Of a DNA stretch of 64,000 nucleotides, positions 27,201 to 39,200 are shown in pieces; position 1 is the stretch's first letter; every line of letters starts with the position of its first letter. Source of the stretch: Rhynchonema sp. JSB1_4 (taxonomy: Eukaryota; Nematoda; Chromadorea; Monhysterida; Xyalidae); NCBI GenBank assembly GCA_030248065.1, contig JASAMV010001966.1, forward strand, positions 62,001 through 126,000. The letters are read 5' to 3'. A program made the position numbers and the translations under genes. The notes under the pieces are model-generated. The model worked only from the letters and a program-made list of their open reading frames with translations, was not told the DNA's origin and did not search any database.

Positions 27201-30200
27201 CAAATTTTATTCTTACTCGATTTTGAAACGCAAAATGCAGGTCTCGCAGCTGCATTATTGTCAACCGATGTCAAATCTCTTGCGCAAAATCAATTCAATA
27301 TTGATGCAATAATGTACATATTCGTGCTTTTGGTAGCACCAAAATGAGCTGGTAAGTACAGTAGTAGTAGCAGATGCGGGTTACATACATACTGTACGTA
27401 CGGCGCGGAAAATTTAGTCAGCTAAAGCAGTAATTCGGCAATCCTAAATCCATGTTGTTCCAAAATTGCTGTTGCTCACAAGATTCTGGCTCCGGTGTGG
27501 CGTTGTTTTATTCGTTGGTCACTTTGTGACCATAATAAAGTGTGTTAGCGCCAAAAACAAACAGCACATCGACTGAAGGTTACCGCAGTGTTACACCCGT
27601 GTTATCGGTTCTTGTGTGGTTGGTTACAATGGAAAGTCGTCATCAGGAAGAAATTCTCTGTGTCGGACATTTTTCATATTGCGTGTGCGCACGTTTCCAT
27701 CTTTTCACGTCGGGTAACCTGCCCTTGACAAAGTGAACAATATTGGAGATTTTGAATACCTCGAAAATGAGCTGAAATTGTCATTTTATTACACACACAT
27801 TCTCCAAAAATTCTCACATCACAACAACGCGCTCATTTTATTTCTGTTACATCAGTAGGTGCTCCTGCTTGCGCTCTCTACAGCCCAATTGTATTTGGCT
27901 GATTTGTATCACGTCTTATTCGTATGATCATATTTTTCTTTTACTCTCTGCATTCTTGAATGGTACTTAATAATAGTCGAAGGAAAATAATGGTACTTCT
28001 TGATGGAGTTCATACAGATGCACTGGCACTGGCAATGAATTGCGTTTCTCATTTTTTTTGTGTCGTGCGCGCTGGCATCAATTTCATTATGTGTTTTTCA
28101 TTTGAAACAAATTTATCAACTCGTTCACCAAAACCTGATGTTTCATTGTTACAGAATCGGATGCAATCGAAGCGTGTCAGTGGCTGCGCGCCGCCGGCTT
28201 CCCGCAATACGTGCACATGTATGAAGGTTCGTATTCGTATTCTAACAAACCATTGTTTTAAATGAAAATGAACGTTTTTCAATTTTGTACGATATGTATT
28301 GAATTTGATAATCCGATAGGATCTGTCTTGCAGATCGGTTCTGACCTAGTCACTAACTTCAATAGCGGCTCAACATGTTCATACCAAAGTTTGTATGCCG
28401 AAAACCCGTTTGACAAACGTTTTTGAATTTTGCCTCAAAAAGTATACTGAATTTAATCTCATAGGGTCTCGTCATTTGGTTCACAGAAAACAATGGCAAC
28501 TTATTTTCTTTCAATTTTAAAATATCTAGCCACAAAACGAAGCGAATAAACCTAAAAATGCAGAACAACACCAAAGTCAATCTGTGATTGCAGAGGGCCG
28601 ATTCCCGATCGACATCCAGTCGGTGGCGAATGATCACGAATTTCTCGACCCCGACTCGCTACAGGCCCTGTTTCGCCGACTACAGATCCTGAACCGATGC
28701 GCCGCGCTGCACACGCAGGTCGTGCTGAGGAGACAGGTATGGTTGCGGCGTATTAGTGCCATGCGAATAACTTATGTAATCGGCTCTGAGGATATTTTCA
28801 TCTTGTGAAGTTTGTGAAAGCAGAAAGTTGGTGATATCGCATCAAGCCGGTTCGGAACTACCTTTGATCATGTTTGACCTTCTTTGCATTGTGAGAATAT
28901 TTTGAGGTTACCTGATGCCACATGCCACTAATTTTGACCAGCGTTAAATTTTTGCCAGATAGTCATGCAGCATACGACCTGGTGTAAATGAGTCACGTCA
29001 GTTAATCGCGATGTTATGCATCTTGAATGCAAAAAGCAAATCAATCAATCGTGACCAAAGCAAACTCAATCCGACTACCATGTTTGATACCGATGCATAT
29101 TTTCCGAATTTACTTTGCTAAAACTTATCTTTCGATCAAAAACTCAATTGAACACTCACTAATTTTGGGCTGGTTGCAGCAGTCAACGGTTGCGGAGGAA
29201 GACGAGGGTGATGCGGACCAGGACGAGATCGACGACAGTACGGTGGCGCTGAGTGGTCATTGGAGATATCAACGCAATTCGAGGACTTGGTCGCGTGTGG
29301 TCACCGATCAGATGCAGTTGTTGCAGGTGATTTAGTGGTTGTGAAACATCAGCCAGTTTAAGCAATGTGAGGTTGTTTATTGGCAGCAGACGATGTTATA
29401 CAATAACGGGAAGCATTCCATTCTGGTACATGCCAAACTCCTTTGCAAGCAAAAAGCTGCTTTCTTCGGGTGATATTTTCGAAACGGTGTAAAGGTCAGT
29501 TGGGTGTAAAAGTCGGTGGAAAGCTCGGTTGATAGCTCAGTGTGACAGACCTCGGCGCCTACCTAAACTGGTGGAGCAATGCCCCGGTTAGTTATAAGTT
29601 GGTTAGGCCCAGTTTGATTGGTGGTACTGTAGCATATAGCTCAGGTCATCTCCAACAGTTGTTAGCCCTGGTTATTGGCCTGGCTGTTTGACATATTGGC
29701 TGAGGCAGCCTCAGTTGCGCACTCAACATAATGTAATCGCAATGAGTGTTGACAGTTTAGTTCTGTATTCTCATACACGAACGATGGATTAGGACATCGG
29801 CAATGCGAACTAAAATTCTGCATATTGGACGACTAGGCACCTTCTCACCTTACAGCCTCCACCCACGGCGCAGCAGTCCGACACGCGGTCGCTGGACAGT
29901 GCCTGTCTGCGTCGACATGCCATTTCGAACGATGGTCAAGTGATCTATGATTGCGTGCCTGATGAACAACACCAAAATCAGCAAAATAGAGCGACGGGAG
30001 ATGTGACCCGAGATTTGGATGATGATGATGGTGCCACTAGCCAGTTGGTGCACGCGATGGTCGCCGCACAACACCATGGCATGAAACATCAGCCACAACA
30101 CCAGCAACAGGGACCGAGTAAATTGCAACGATCGCAGTCGGAGAGGATAAAGGTGGGCAGGATATGTTGGTGAGGGATTAAAGGGATGTTTTTTTCCATA

Positions 30201-33200
30201 GCAGGAGCTTTAAAAAAGAAAAATAAAGGCATGAACCAATTTTATATTTAGTCATCAAATCGGATCTGCCTCGGTCATCTGCGTTTTTTAATCAAGGATG
30301 TTTTGAGATTTACAGTACTTATAACACTATTATGTTCGCCCACCGTAACAGCTGTTTAATAGCAGCTGTGGGATGAAACATAGGTTATAATTAGTTGGAT
30401 CAATAAGTCTGGAAATATCATTTGGACTAAAATTAGAACTTTCCATTATTATATTATTATCATTATAAGTATTCTAACTTCCCATAAACACACAGGATCG
30501 AGCGAAGGCCATAATGAAACGAATCGACTTGCGTGCGTCCACTCGTCGACGTCGACCGGTCGTTCAACAAAATCTCGAGATCAGTGGGCCCATGCTCGTG
30601 GTGGAACATCAGTCGGCATCACCTGTGCTCAGACACACGATGCAGGGCAATGGTGCGTATGGTGAGTTGGATCGGGTATGTGAATAAGAAGCTTTGGATC
30701 GGCCGGTAAATATCAACATGTGAACAGTCTGTCTCGTATGCGTGCACGGATACACGGTACGATTTTGGATCAAACGTGCTTATTCAGAACTGTTTACAAT
30801 ATCAAACACCCTTATTACCCACATTTATTACATAAGGCCGCATTCACAATGCAAGCGGATTAGCGGATTAGCGGGCGAGATGCGCACGCTTTTGCATTCA
30901 CAATGCAGAAAGCGGATTAGCGGGTTAGCGGATTAGCGGGTCTCCAATTAGCTGACCCGCTACTCCGCTTTTTCATTTTCCATTGTGAATGCAAAAGCGT
31001 GCGCCAAAAGCGGGCCCGCTAATCCGCAACCCGCTAATCCGCTAATCCGCTAACCCGCTAATCCGCTGCATTGTGAATGTGGCCTTAGCGTAAAAGTCAG
31101 AGTCAGACCGAAGTCAGAGACCAACCCAAGAACACGGCTGGCGCGTTTACGTCGATAAGATATCGACTGCAGATTTCGTGATTCACACTGTGGCTCGCTG
31201 ATGTGCAGTGGATTTGACAACTTGTAGGGTGGCCAGAAAGTAAACCAATTTACCATTGCAGTGACCGACCCAACCATCGCAGCAACACCGAAATCCTGCG
31301 GTCCCGACAAACGATATGGTCGTGTGTTCGAGTCGCAGGCGGTTCTGAGCTCCCCTGATTCACCAAGTGAACCCCGTGCTGGATGGGGCCAGGCATCGGC
31401 AACTTTGCCCGTTGGCGAGATCGAACGACAACCACAACAACAACAGGGGTTCTCGAATAGTGCCAGACTGCACCGACCGACCAGTGATGTCATTGCGAGA
31501 GGTGGGTGTTGGTTTCGGAAGAAGTGACCTTGCTTTGACAGCAGGAACTTGTCAAGGAATACGGTATACACGATGTTTCACCACATTTCCTTTTTGTTGT
31601 AAGCTTGAGCTGAGCTGCACGTGTTATAGCACTCTCCCAAAACCTCTCCGTGGCCGATAGGTGTTTTTGAAAAGCACCACTCTCTGGCCTCAAAGAACCA
31701 CGTGAGCTGTCTCTGACGTCACTTAGATCGGCAGGTCATCATAAAATTTTGGCCATGTTACTGCGGATAAACATTTCACAAATTCATTATCGCGTAAACT
31801 TTCATTTTGTTACTTTTATTCTCGACTCGCTGAATTTTCGCACCATCAGTCACAGCACAGCGGATGATGCGTGATCTTCTCACATCTTGCACGTAAACAT
31901 ACAGTATCTCATTAATTGTACTCTGACAGCAAGAAAGATCTGTTAATTAGCCGTGCAGCTCAAGCTTGATTGCTCGATGCCCTTATTTTTAAGCTTCGAT
32001 TATAGCCTGAAGGAACAGTATTTTCGAGGTATTGAATAAAATACCCCGATTTATAAATAAACAGCCTTGTCACCACGTTTTGGAATCAAACCACAACAGA
32101 CGATTCTGCCCTGTGTTTCTTGAAACATCAATCTGCGTAAGAAAGCACATTTTGTACTGACGATCTTCTCCTGCTCTCGTTGATGTTTCATGATCAACAT
32201 TCATAGGAAGAAAAGTAATAAAAAACGTGTGTTTGTGATAGTTGCTATTCTTCAACTTTGGATAGCGTCAAACCAGTGGTAAATAACAAAATGCGCACGT
32301 TTCAATCGCGCGGATCTTCAATATCCTGATTCACGCTTGTTGACAGCGGTTCATTCATGACTTCGTTTGTTCATCCGCAAAACAGCGTTGCTCAACCACC
32401 CACCACATCACTTTGAAACACTTTTTTCAAATCAATTTGAGAACAAGATGCATCCGCATTGACATTAGCCGTTGCTTTGAAGTTCTGTGCTGACGTATGT
32501 AGGTCCAATAATCACGTAGAAATTGTTTATGTTGTTTATAAGGGAAGTTGCTTCGTTAACAAAGTAAAAGAGCCCTCCGTTTTGCTTCCTTTATTGCAAC
32601 AGCCTTTTTGTTTACCAAAGCCTGAGGGCGTCTGTGCTTTTGTTGTCGTCGGAAAGTGGTTGCCATGGACAGTCCGCTTGTTTTTGTTTAAAAATGTCAC
32701 GTTAATTCCATGGCATTTCGCTTCAATTAGTGAACTGTCGATTTGTTCCCCATTGTACCACTACACATATAATATCATCAGCTTATAAATAAAGTTTATT
32801 CTTGCAGAACCAAATTCGCGCAGTGATTAGAAACGTCTGGAAACGTTCTGTATCTTGACGTCAATCTATATATGTTTACCTGTCGGTCCATCTATACTTT
32901 GTTTGCTTGTTTATTTCTAGAAATAAACACTTATCATGTGGATATTCCCATATGGTTTCGATGTCACACAAATATAGCATGAAAGCGTGGTTTCATATAT
33001 TTCTCTGGATATACCTGCGACGTGCGTAATACAGTTCGAACCTTTTCTAAGATCTTGGACTGTTTACGCCAGCGGCGTTTTGAGATACATATTTCAAAAC
33101 TCAGCACGAAGCTTTCAAATACCAGACGATACCGGCTATCTTGATGTTGACGGCTGTCCGTCACGTCGTCAGTGCCACGCATTATTTCTCGCGCTCACTC

Positions 33201-36200
33201 GGGGCTGCTATGAGTTGACGAAGTGATTTGACCACTTCAGTTGACCACTGTAATATCAGCCGTTTCAATCATCACACGACACATGCAAAGCACGTGTACT
33301 GTACTATGGTACATAGTATGTATCTGTGTATATATCATGAAATCTGATACATGGTATCATGTCATCCCATCGTCAATAAAAACATTTCGTCTTGGAAGCA
33401 AAACAACATCGAAAACAGTTTTTAAGTGTCAGTTGATCTTCCTGTGCCAGATGTCGGAAAAGTGCGCTAAAGATAGGTTATCGGTCACTGACACACCTAC
33501 TGTATACATAATTACGTGGGTCCCAATATCGACTTTGGGTTCCAGAGCAGTGACGTTGACTTGGTTTAGGTCGGTTCGGCCCGAAAGCAAAATCTTCTTA
33601 GTTACACTGCGTGCAAGCTGTGAAACATCAGCTTAACCGTCAACCGTAAAGTGCTACAGATGGACAGCAGGCTGATGTTTCATTAGGTCTGTATATTGAA
33701 TGGCCAATTCTTGGTGGAAAGTCATCAAATGCGATGCCGGACAGGCCCGTGGCTGTAGACAAGAACCGGCAACTACATAGTAAGCCAAGCCCACGTGCTT
33801 TAATCAAAATATCACGAAATCACGCAATCATGCTAGAGCACTATGCATGTTTCCACAGCTCACGAAATGTTGTTGTCTAAAAAAAGGATGACTCGGGCTC
33901 TGATGCCAGCGCATGCGTGCTCTTATCAGCTCTGCGCTCATTCGATTTTATAGGCCACTTATACCGTTTATTTTTGTTTGGTCCGGGCTCTATAGGTGTA
34001 AAAACAGGCTATGCCGCGCGCCGATATTTTGAGCACATTTTCTCTTTTTATAACCAATATTAAATGACAGTTCGAGAGAAAGCAGTGTAGGAGATAATTT
34101 TGTCATGATCGAAAGCAGATACAAAACTGGACTACAGTATGTAGGTGTGGACCAAGGGTGGAATTCACAAAGAGAGTTATACAACAGTCACACTTGGTCG
34201 TTTGGGTCGTCGTCAAAGTCCATACTGTCAGATTTCGTTGTTGAAAGCGCATGTGAAACCGATTTTACTTTCATTAACACGGCGGCAGCAACTATACGTA
34301 TATATGTACGGCGGCAAATCACAGTTTCTGTTGTTTGTCATGCGTCATGAGGGACATGTAAGGCTGCAAAATGAAGCAAGCCTAATACTGGGATTCGAAA
34401 TCGGTTTGGATTTTGACAACGGACTCTGACGACCAGTCGAACGACCTCTTACGTGATTCACCGTTTGACAAACACAACATTCGATTTTGAGCTGACCGTT
34501 GAACGCTCAAACGACACGAGTGTGACTTTGTTTTGTGAATTCCGCCGATGTTTGTGCTGGTTACGATGACCCCCAAGGTACATATCCTGTACATACCCTA
34601 TACGTCGCCTTGTCCTGAGCTTTGAGCAATTGGGTTTGAACAATCATGCAACGCTCAGCCCATGCGTCTTCTTTGATTATCGCAGTTTAAATGACGACAG
34701 TATCTTAGTCACCTGGTTTTAGGTCTAAGTGTCCGCAAATTAATTTGTCATCTTTTTAGCTCTCCTAAATATAGACACGACACAGCAACTGGAACTGCAT
34801 TAGTGCGCACAAGCATGGTGTCTTCTTGAGAAGGCGTCACTTGACGTTGAAATCATATCACAGTGTACCAAAAATAACTGGCATTAAAAACGTCATAACC
34901 TTCAAATCGTAAGCGTTATCGGATCTGTTGCTCTCTGACATCGTGGCCATGCCAGAAATAATTATAGTAGGATTACCAAACTACGCATATGTATAAATAG
35001 TTTGGCTTGTATTAATGTGGTCAATGCACATCGTCAACGCTGAGCGTTTAGGGCATCCCGTGTGTTCTTATTCTAGGTACTGAATGTCGGTTGCCTATTT
35101 TGCCGCCATAGTCATGTTGTATTTCATCGCGCTCCTCATTTAGGGATGTTTTGGTCCAGTAATGTCGTTGAAGTATCAAATGACTATGTATAGTATGCAC
35201 TCAACCCACATGTGCGTTACGTGGGGCATGCGTGCTGCGTTACATTGACGAGCCGCGTTGACAATTTGCGTTAACGAATAAACAATCAGCCAGCAGTTTG
35301 GTAGTTTTAGGCTTCTAACAAAAAGATATTAACCCACGGGTGGTGTGTGGTGTGGGCAGAGGCACTAGTGTAATCTGAATACATCAAAGGTATTTTTCCT
35401 TGTCTTAACTTATTTTTGACCTTTATGTGTACTGTTTGTAAATATTGGTCACACTGTCTGATGAATCGTGTGCCCTAAGGATTACGAATCGCATTGACTT
35501 GCATATCAGAACTGCATACATTTCATTTGCATATGTTTTTTTCTAAAAATAGTCCGTTTATTTTTTCCCTATGCACCCTTTGTAAGAGCAAAATGACAGC
35601 CGAACTGGACACAGTATATTTTCATCTTAGGACACTCTCCTCAGAGAAAATTTAGGGTCTTCGTCTTGCCTGATCAGGGAAAATCACGTTTCAAAATAAT
35701 TGTGCTCAAACTTCCATGCCTTCGTTTTTTTCGTTCAGATGCGGCAATGGGATCGACAACTGAAAGTTCACCCGATTTACCCAAACATAAACCTGGTGGC
35801 GGTCAGGCAACAACAGTGAACAACACTGAAAACAACAACAACAACACACGTCTGCTGGTGTCGCCACGAACTCAGAATTCACACTCGAGTTTGGATAGGT
35901 TGGTTTGGCTTCGGCAAAGTTTTTTTTATACCGCCGTTAGGTAGTACAGCACAAAGCAGGTCCCATAATATTTCAAAAACTGCGAGTTCGATGCCAGCGT
36001 AAAGGTTGTGCGTTGGAGGTTTGGAGGCATGTATGTACCTCATTTTTAACACTTGCGGGATTCATCGTAAAATGTCAAAATGTCCTGGGAGCTTCATTTG
36101 GGACCCTCTTCGGATTTGAGATTTCAGAAACAAATAAGCCCAAAAGCATATAAAACACCTCTGAAAATGACGATTAGATGGGGGGATTATTCGAAAAACC

Positions 36201-39200
36201 TTCCGACTAAACCTCCATTGGGGGGAGCTTATTTGACAATCCCCGGTACGCAATTTTTCCAATAACAAAATCTCACCTGCTCGAACGGCGCGCCCGATGA
36301 ATCAGATGCCAGAAAAGTGCATTCCAGCCAGGTGTTTTTGGTGTCATACGTGGGCATAAGAAGGGTGTCAGGAGGTGCACTCGAAACGTCAAGAATAAGA
36401 AGTTGTTCGTTATTATTTCGTGCAGTGCTGCGTCTCACAAACGTCCAGTGATCATGTCATTGACAAATCGGAGTCACAAAAACACCATGCACTTGAAACA
36501 TTGCAGTTCGACGGAAGACACCGACCACAGCCCGCATGCGTCCGGCAGTGGGCATCAGCCACATCTTGGTGAACGAAGGGATTCCGGTGTTGGGTCGAGT
36601 CTGTCTCGATCGCCAAGGTGTGTAAAACATTCGAATCGTGTTTTTTTATGGATTTTTGGACATAAGACATGTACGTATAGGGGTATAGTACGTCAAGCTT
36701 GCTGATTGAATTTGATCTGACTTTTTTGCATTTCGAATATTCTCAGATCCGCTGGTTCCTGACCAGCGTAAAAATTGTTCACTGCGATAATCAGTGGCAC
36801 AAACGTTATTGTAAAACACGAGGGATTTTTCAACCCAAAAACGCTTACAAGAGAGAGACCAAAGTAAATTTTCCCCCCGATCTAATCCGATCACCAAGAG
36901 CAGAGTGCACAGTATCTTAAATTTGTATTTGTACACAGTATTGATCCTTAAATTTATATCATTTAAACTGTATTCTGCAATCCGTTGACAATCGATCGAA
37001 TTGCAATGTTGACCCGTTTCGTTTTACAGTGGTCCCGGTCGACGTTTCGCCAACAGCAAATGGTCGAATTTTGCGCCGTCCACTGATCCGAATCGGCAGC
37101 CGATGGAAACATTCGATCCGATTGATACGTTATCGGTAAGACTCAAATGACGTGTTTGGTTAATGTTTCGAATTTGGCGCCAAACAGGACCTGCACATTT
37201 TCCCATGTAATTTTTATCAGTGCTTGAGTATCCAATTTGTGAACATTCTTCCCGAAGCGATTGAAAATACCGGTCCCGATCAGATGACGAATGGTGAGGG
37301 TAGACAAGGTCGACGCTAAGGCTTAAACGCACGGCATTGATATTCCAAGACTAAACCACTTTCCTTGACATTCCAGGTATCCGAACTGTTGACAATGCGC
37401 AAGTACGCGCTGCTCAAACTAACCGCGTTGATGGAGAAGCACTCGCCAGGGCGTCACACCAGTGGCTGGGCGGGCGTGCAGCGCCTGTTGAAGAAGATCA
37501 AGACACCTGGTGGGGACTCGAAAGGCGTCAAGGGTAAGCGCCATCATAGTGTTGGAAAATTAGAAGAGTCCAGTTTCTTTATACTGACACTCTTCATACT
37601 GGAACGCTCTTATATAGTGCATTTTGTCAACGCTCTGTGCCAATGTGCCCCAATGTGCCGTTAACCTCATAATGACCACTGTGCGCAGTGGATATTTTTT
37701 ACAGTGACAGACAATAGTCGGTTCCGTTGATATCGCTGTAAAGAGAGTAGACCAGCCTGCAAGTAGATAGAAGTCTTGCTTCGATGCTGACAGCTCTTGT
37801 TCTCAGCTCTGCAAGCGGAGCTAAACGGGCCATTGAAGTGGACCTTGTATTCCACTCCACGTTATGCTGATACGTGCATGTCACAACTCTATGGGAAGAG
37901 TCTAAAATTATTGCACAGTTGGCGAGCAAATTTTGAGCACGCACACATGATAAATATGTATGTAAAAAGTGCGCACGATTCTACGGAACGCTGAAAATTT
38001 TCAGGCAAACTGTCTCGGGCGTGGCATTATAAATCTGGTATCTTAGGAATGAAATTATAACATCTTTTTGGTAAAATATTTCACCCAATCAAATCCCTTT
38101 TTACAGACCGTCAAGTGTTCGGTGTGCCCCTGCACGTGAACGCCCAACGCGATCTGCCCCTGCCCAGGTGCATGTTGTACGCGTTGCAGTTCCTTCGTGA
38201 CCAGGCACCGGATGCGCACGGTATATTCCGCAAACCTGGTGTTCGATCGAGGATACAGAAGCTGAAAACCATGTGCGAACAGGCACCGAATGGTTAGCGA
38301 CAGCGTTATTGATTTTATTTTTTGTTTGATTTTTAGATACACACAGGTAAACACAGCGCAAGGATTCGCTGAAAGCCCAAACCGATGTTTCATTTCAGAC
38401 GTTCTATTCCGAACGGAACAGGTGTACGACGTGGCTGATATGCTCAAGCACTATTTTCGCGAGCTGCCCGAACCGCTCCTAACCAACAAACTCTCGGAAA
38501 CATTCATCGGAATTCACACATGTGAGTGTATTTCTGAAAAAGTACACCTAGAGAGTAAATAATAAATAAAGTGTTTGTATCGTACTTGTAGATGTACCAC
38601 TCGATCTGCGTCTGGAGGCTGTGCGAAAAGCCATTCTGCTTTTACCCGATGAGCATCGTGAAACATTACAAACGCTGCTCTATTTCCTGCGCGACGTTGC
38701 CACGCACGCGACCACCAACCTGATGACCGCACAGAATTTGGCCGTTTGTTTTGCGCCATCTTTGTTCCAACTGAGTCCGCGTGTCGGCGCATTGTCGCCC
38801 CAACGACGACATAAGACATTCAGCGGGCCGGGATTGCCCAGTGAAAAGGTACGTAATCAGCAATATTGTGTTGGGGACCTCAATTCAGACTTCAACTTGA
38901 TGACAAAGCAATATAGCAACAATCCAGTTCCGTGCAATCGAACAAACATAGGATTCAATTTGCTTCGTTTTAAGTCTTCCGTTGCTCCATCTAGTTAATC
39001 TCTTGAACTGCACAGGCATCATAACGTTTCACACCTTTACAGGAGCTGCGCGAGAATCAAGCGGCTCAGTCGTGCTTGACACAAATGATCACCGAGTGCA
39101 AGCAGCTGTTCGTCACGTCCAATAACGTGTTCGAGCGATACGGCAATCCGCTCGTCGACTGCTACAATCCGAATCCGCCACAGCTAGTCGATCTCGGCGG

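Noticed and set aside
31050..31571. 173-codon minus-strand open frame
   Set aside because: It begins in the Harbinger-like MITE and is antisense to the RhoGAP exon 31262-31501, which has matching phases and a family-consistent position.
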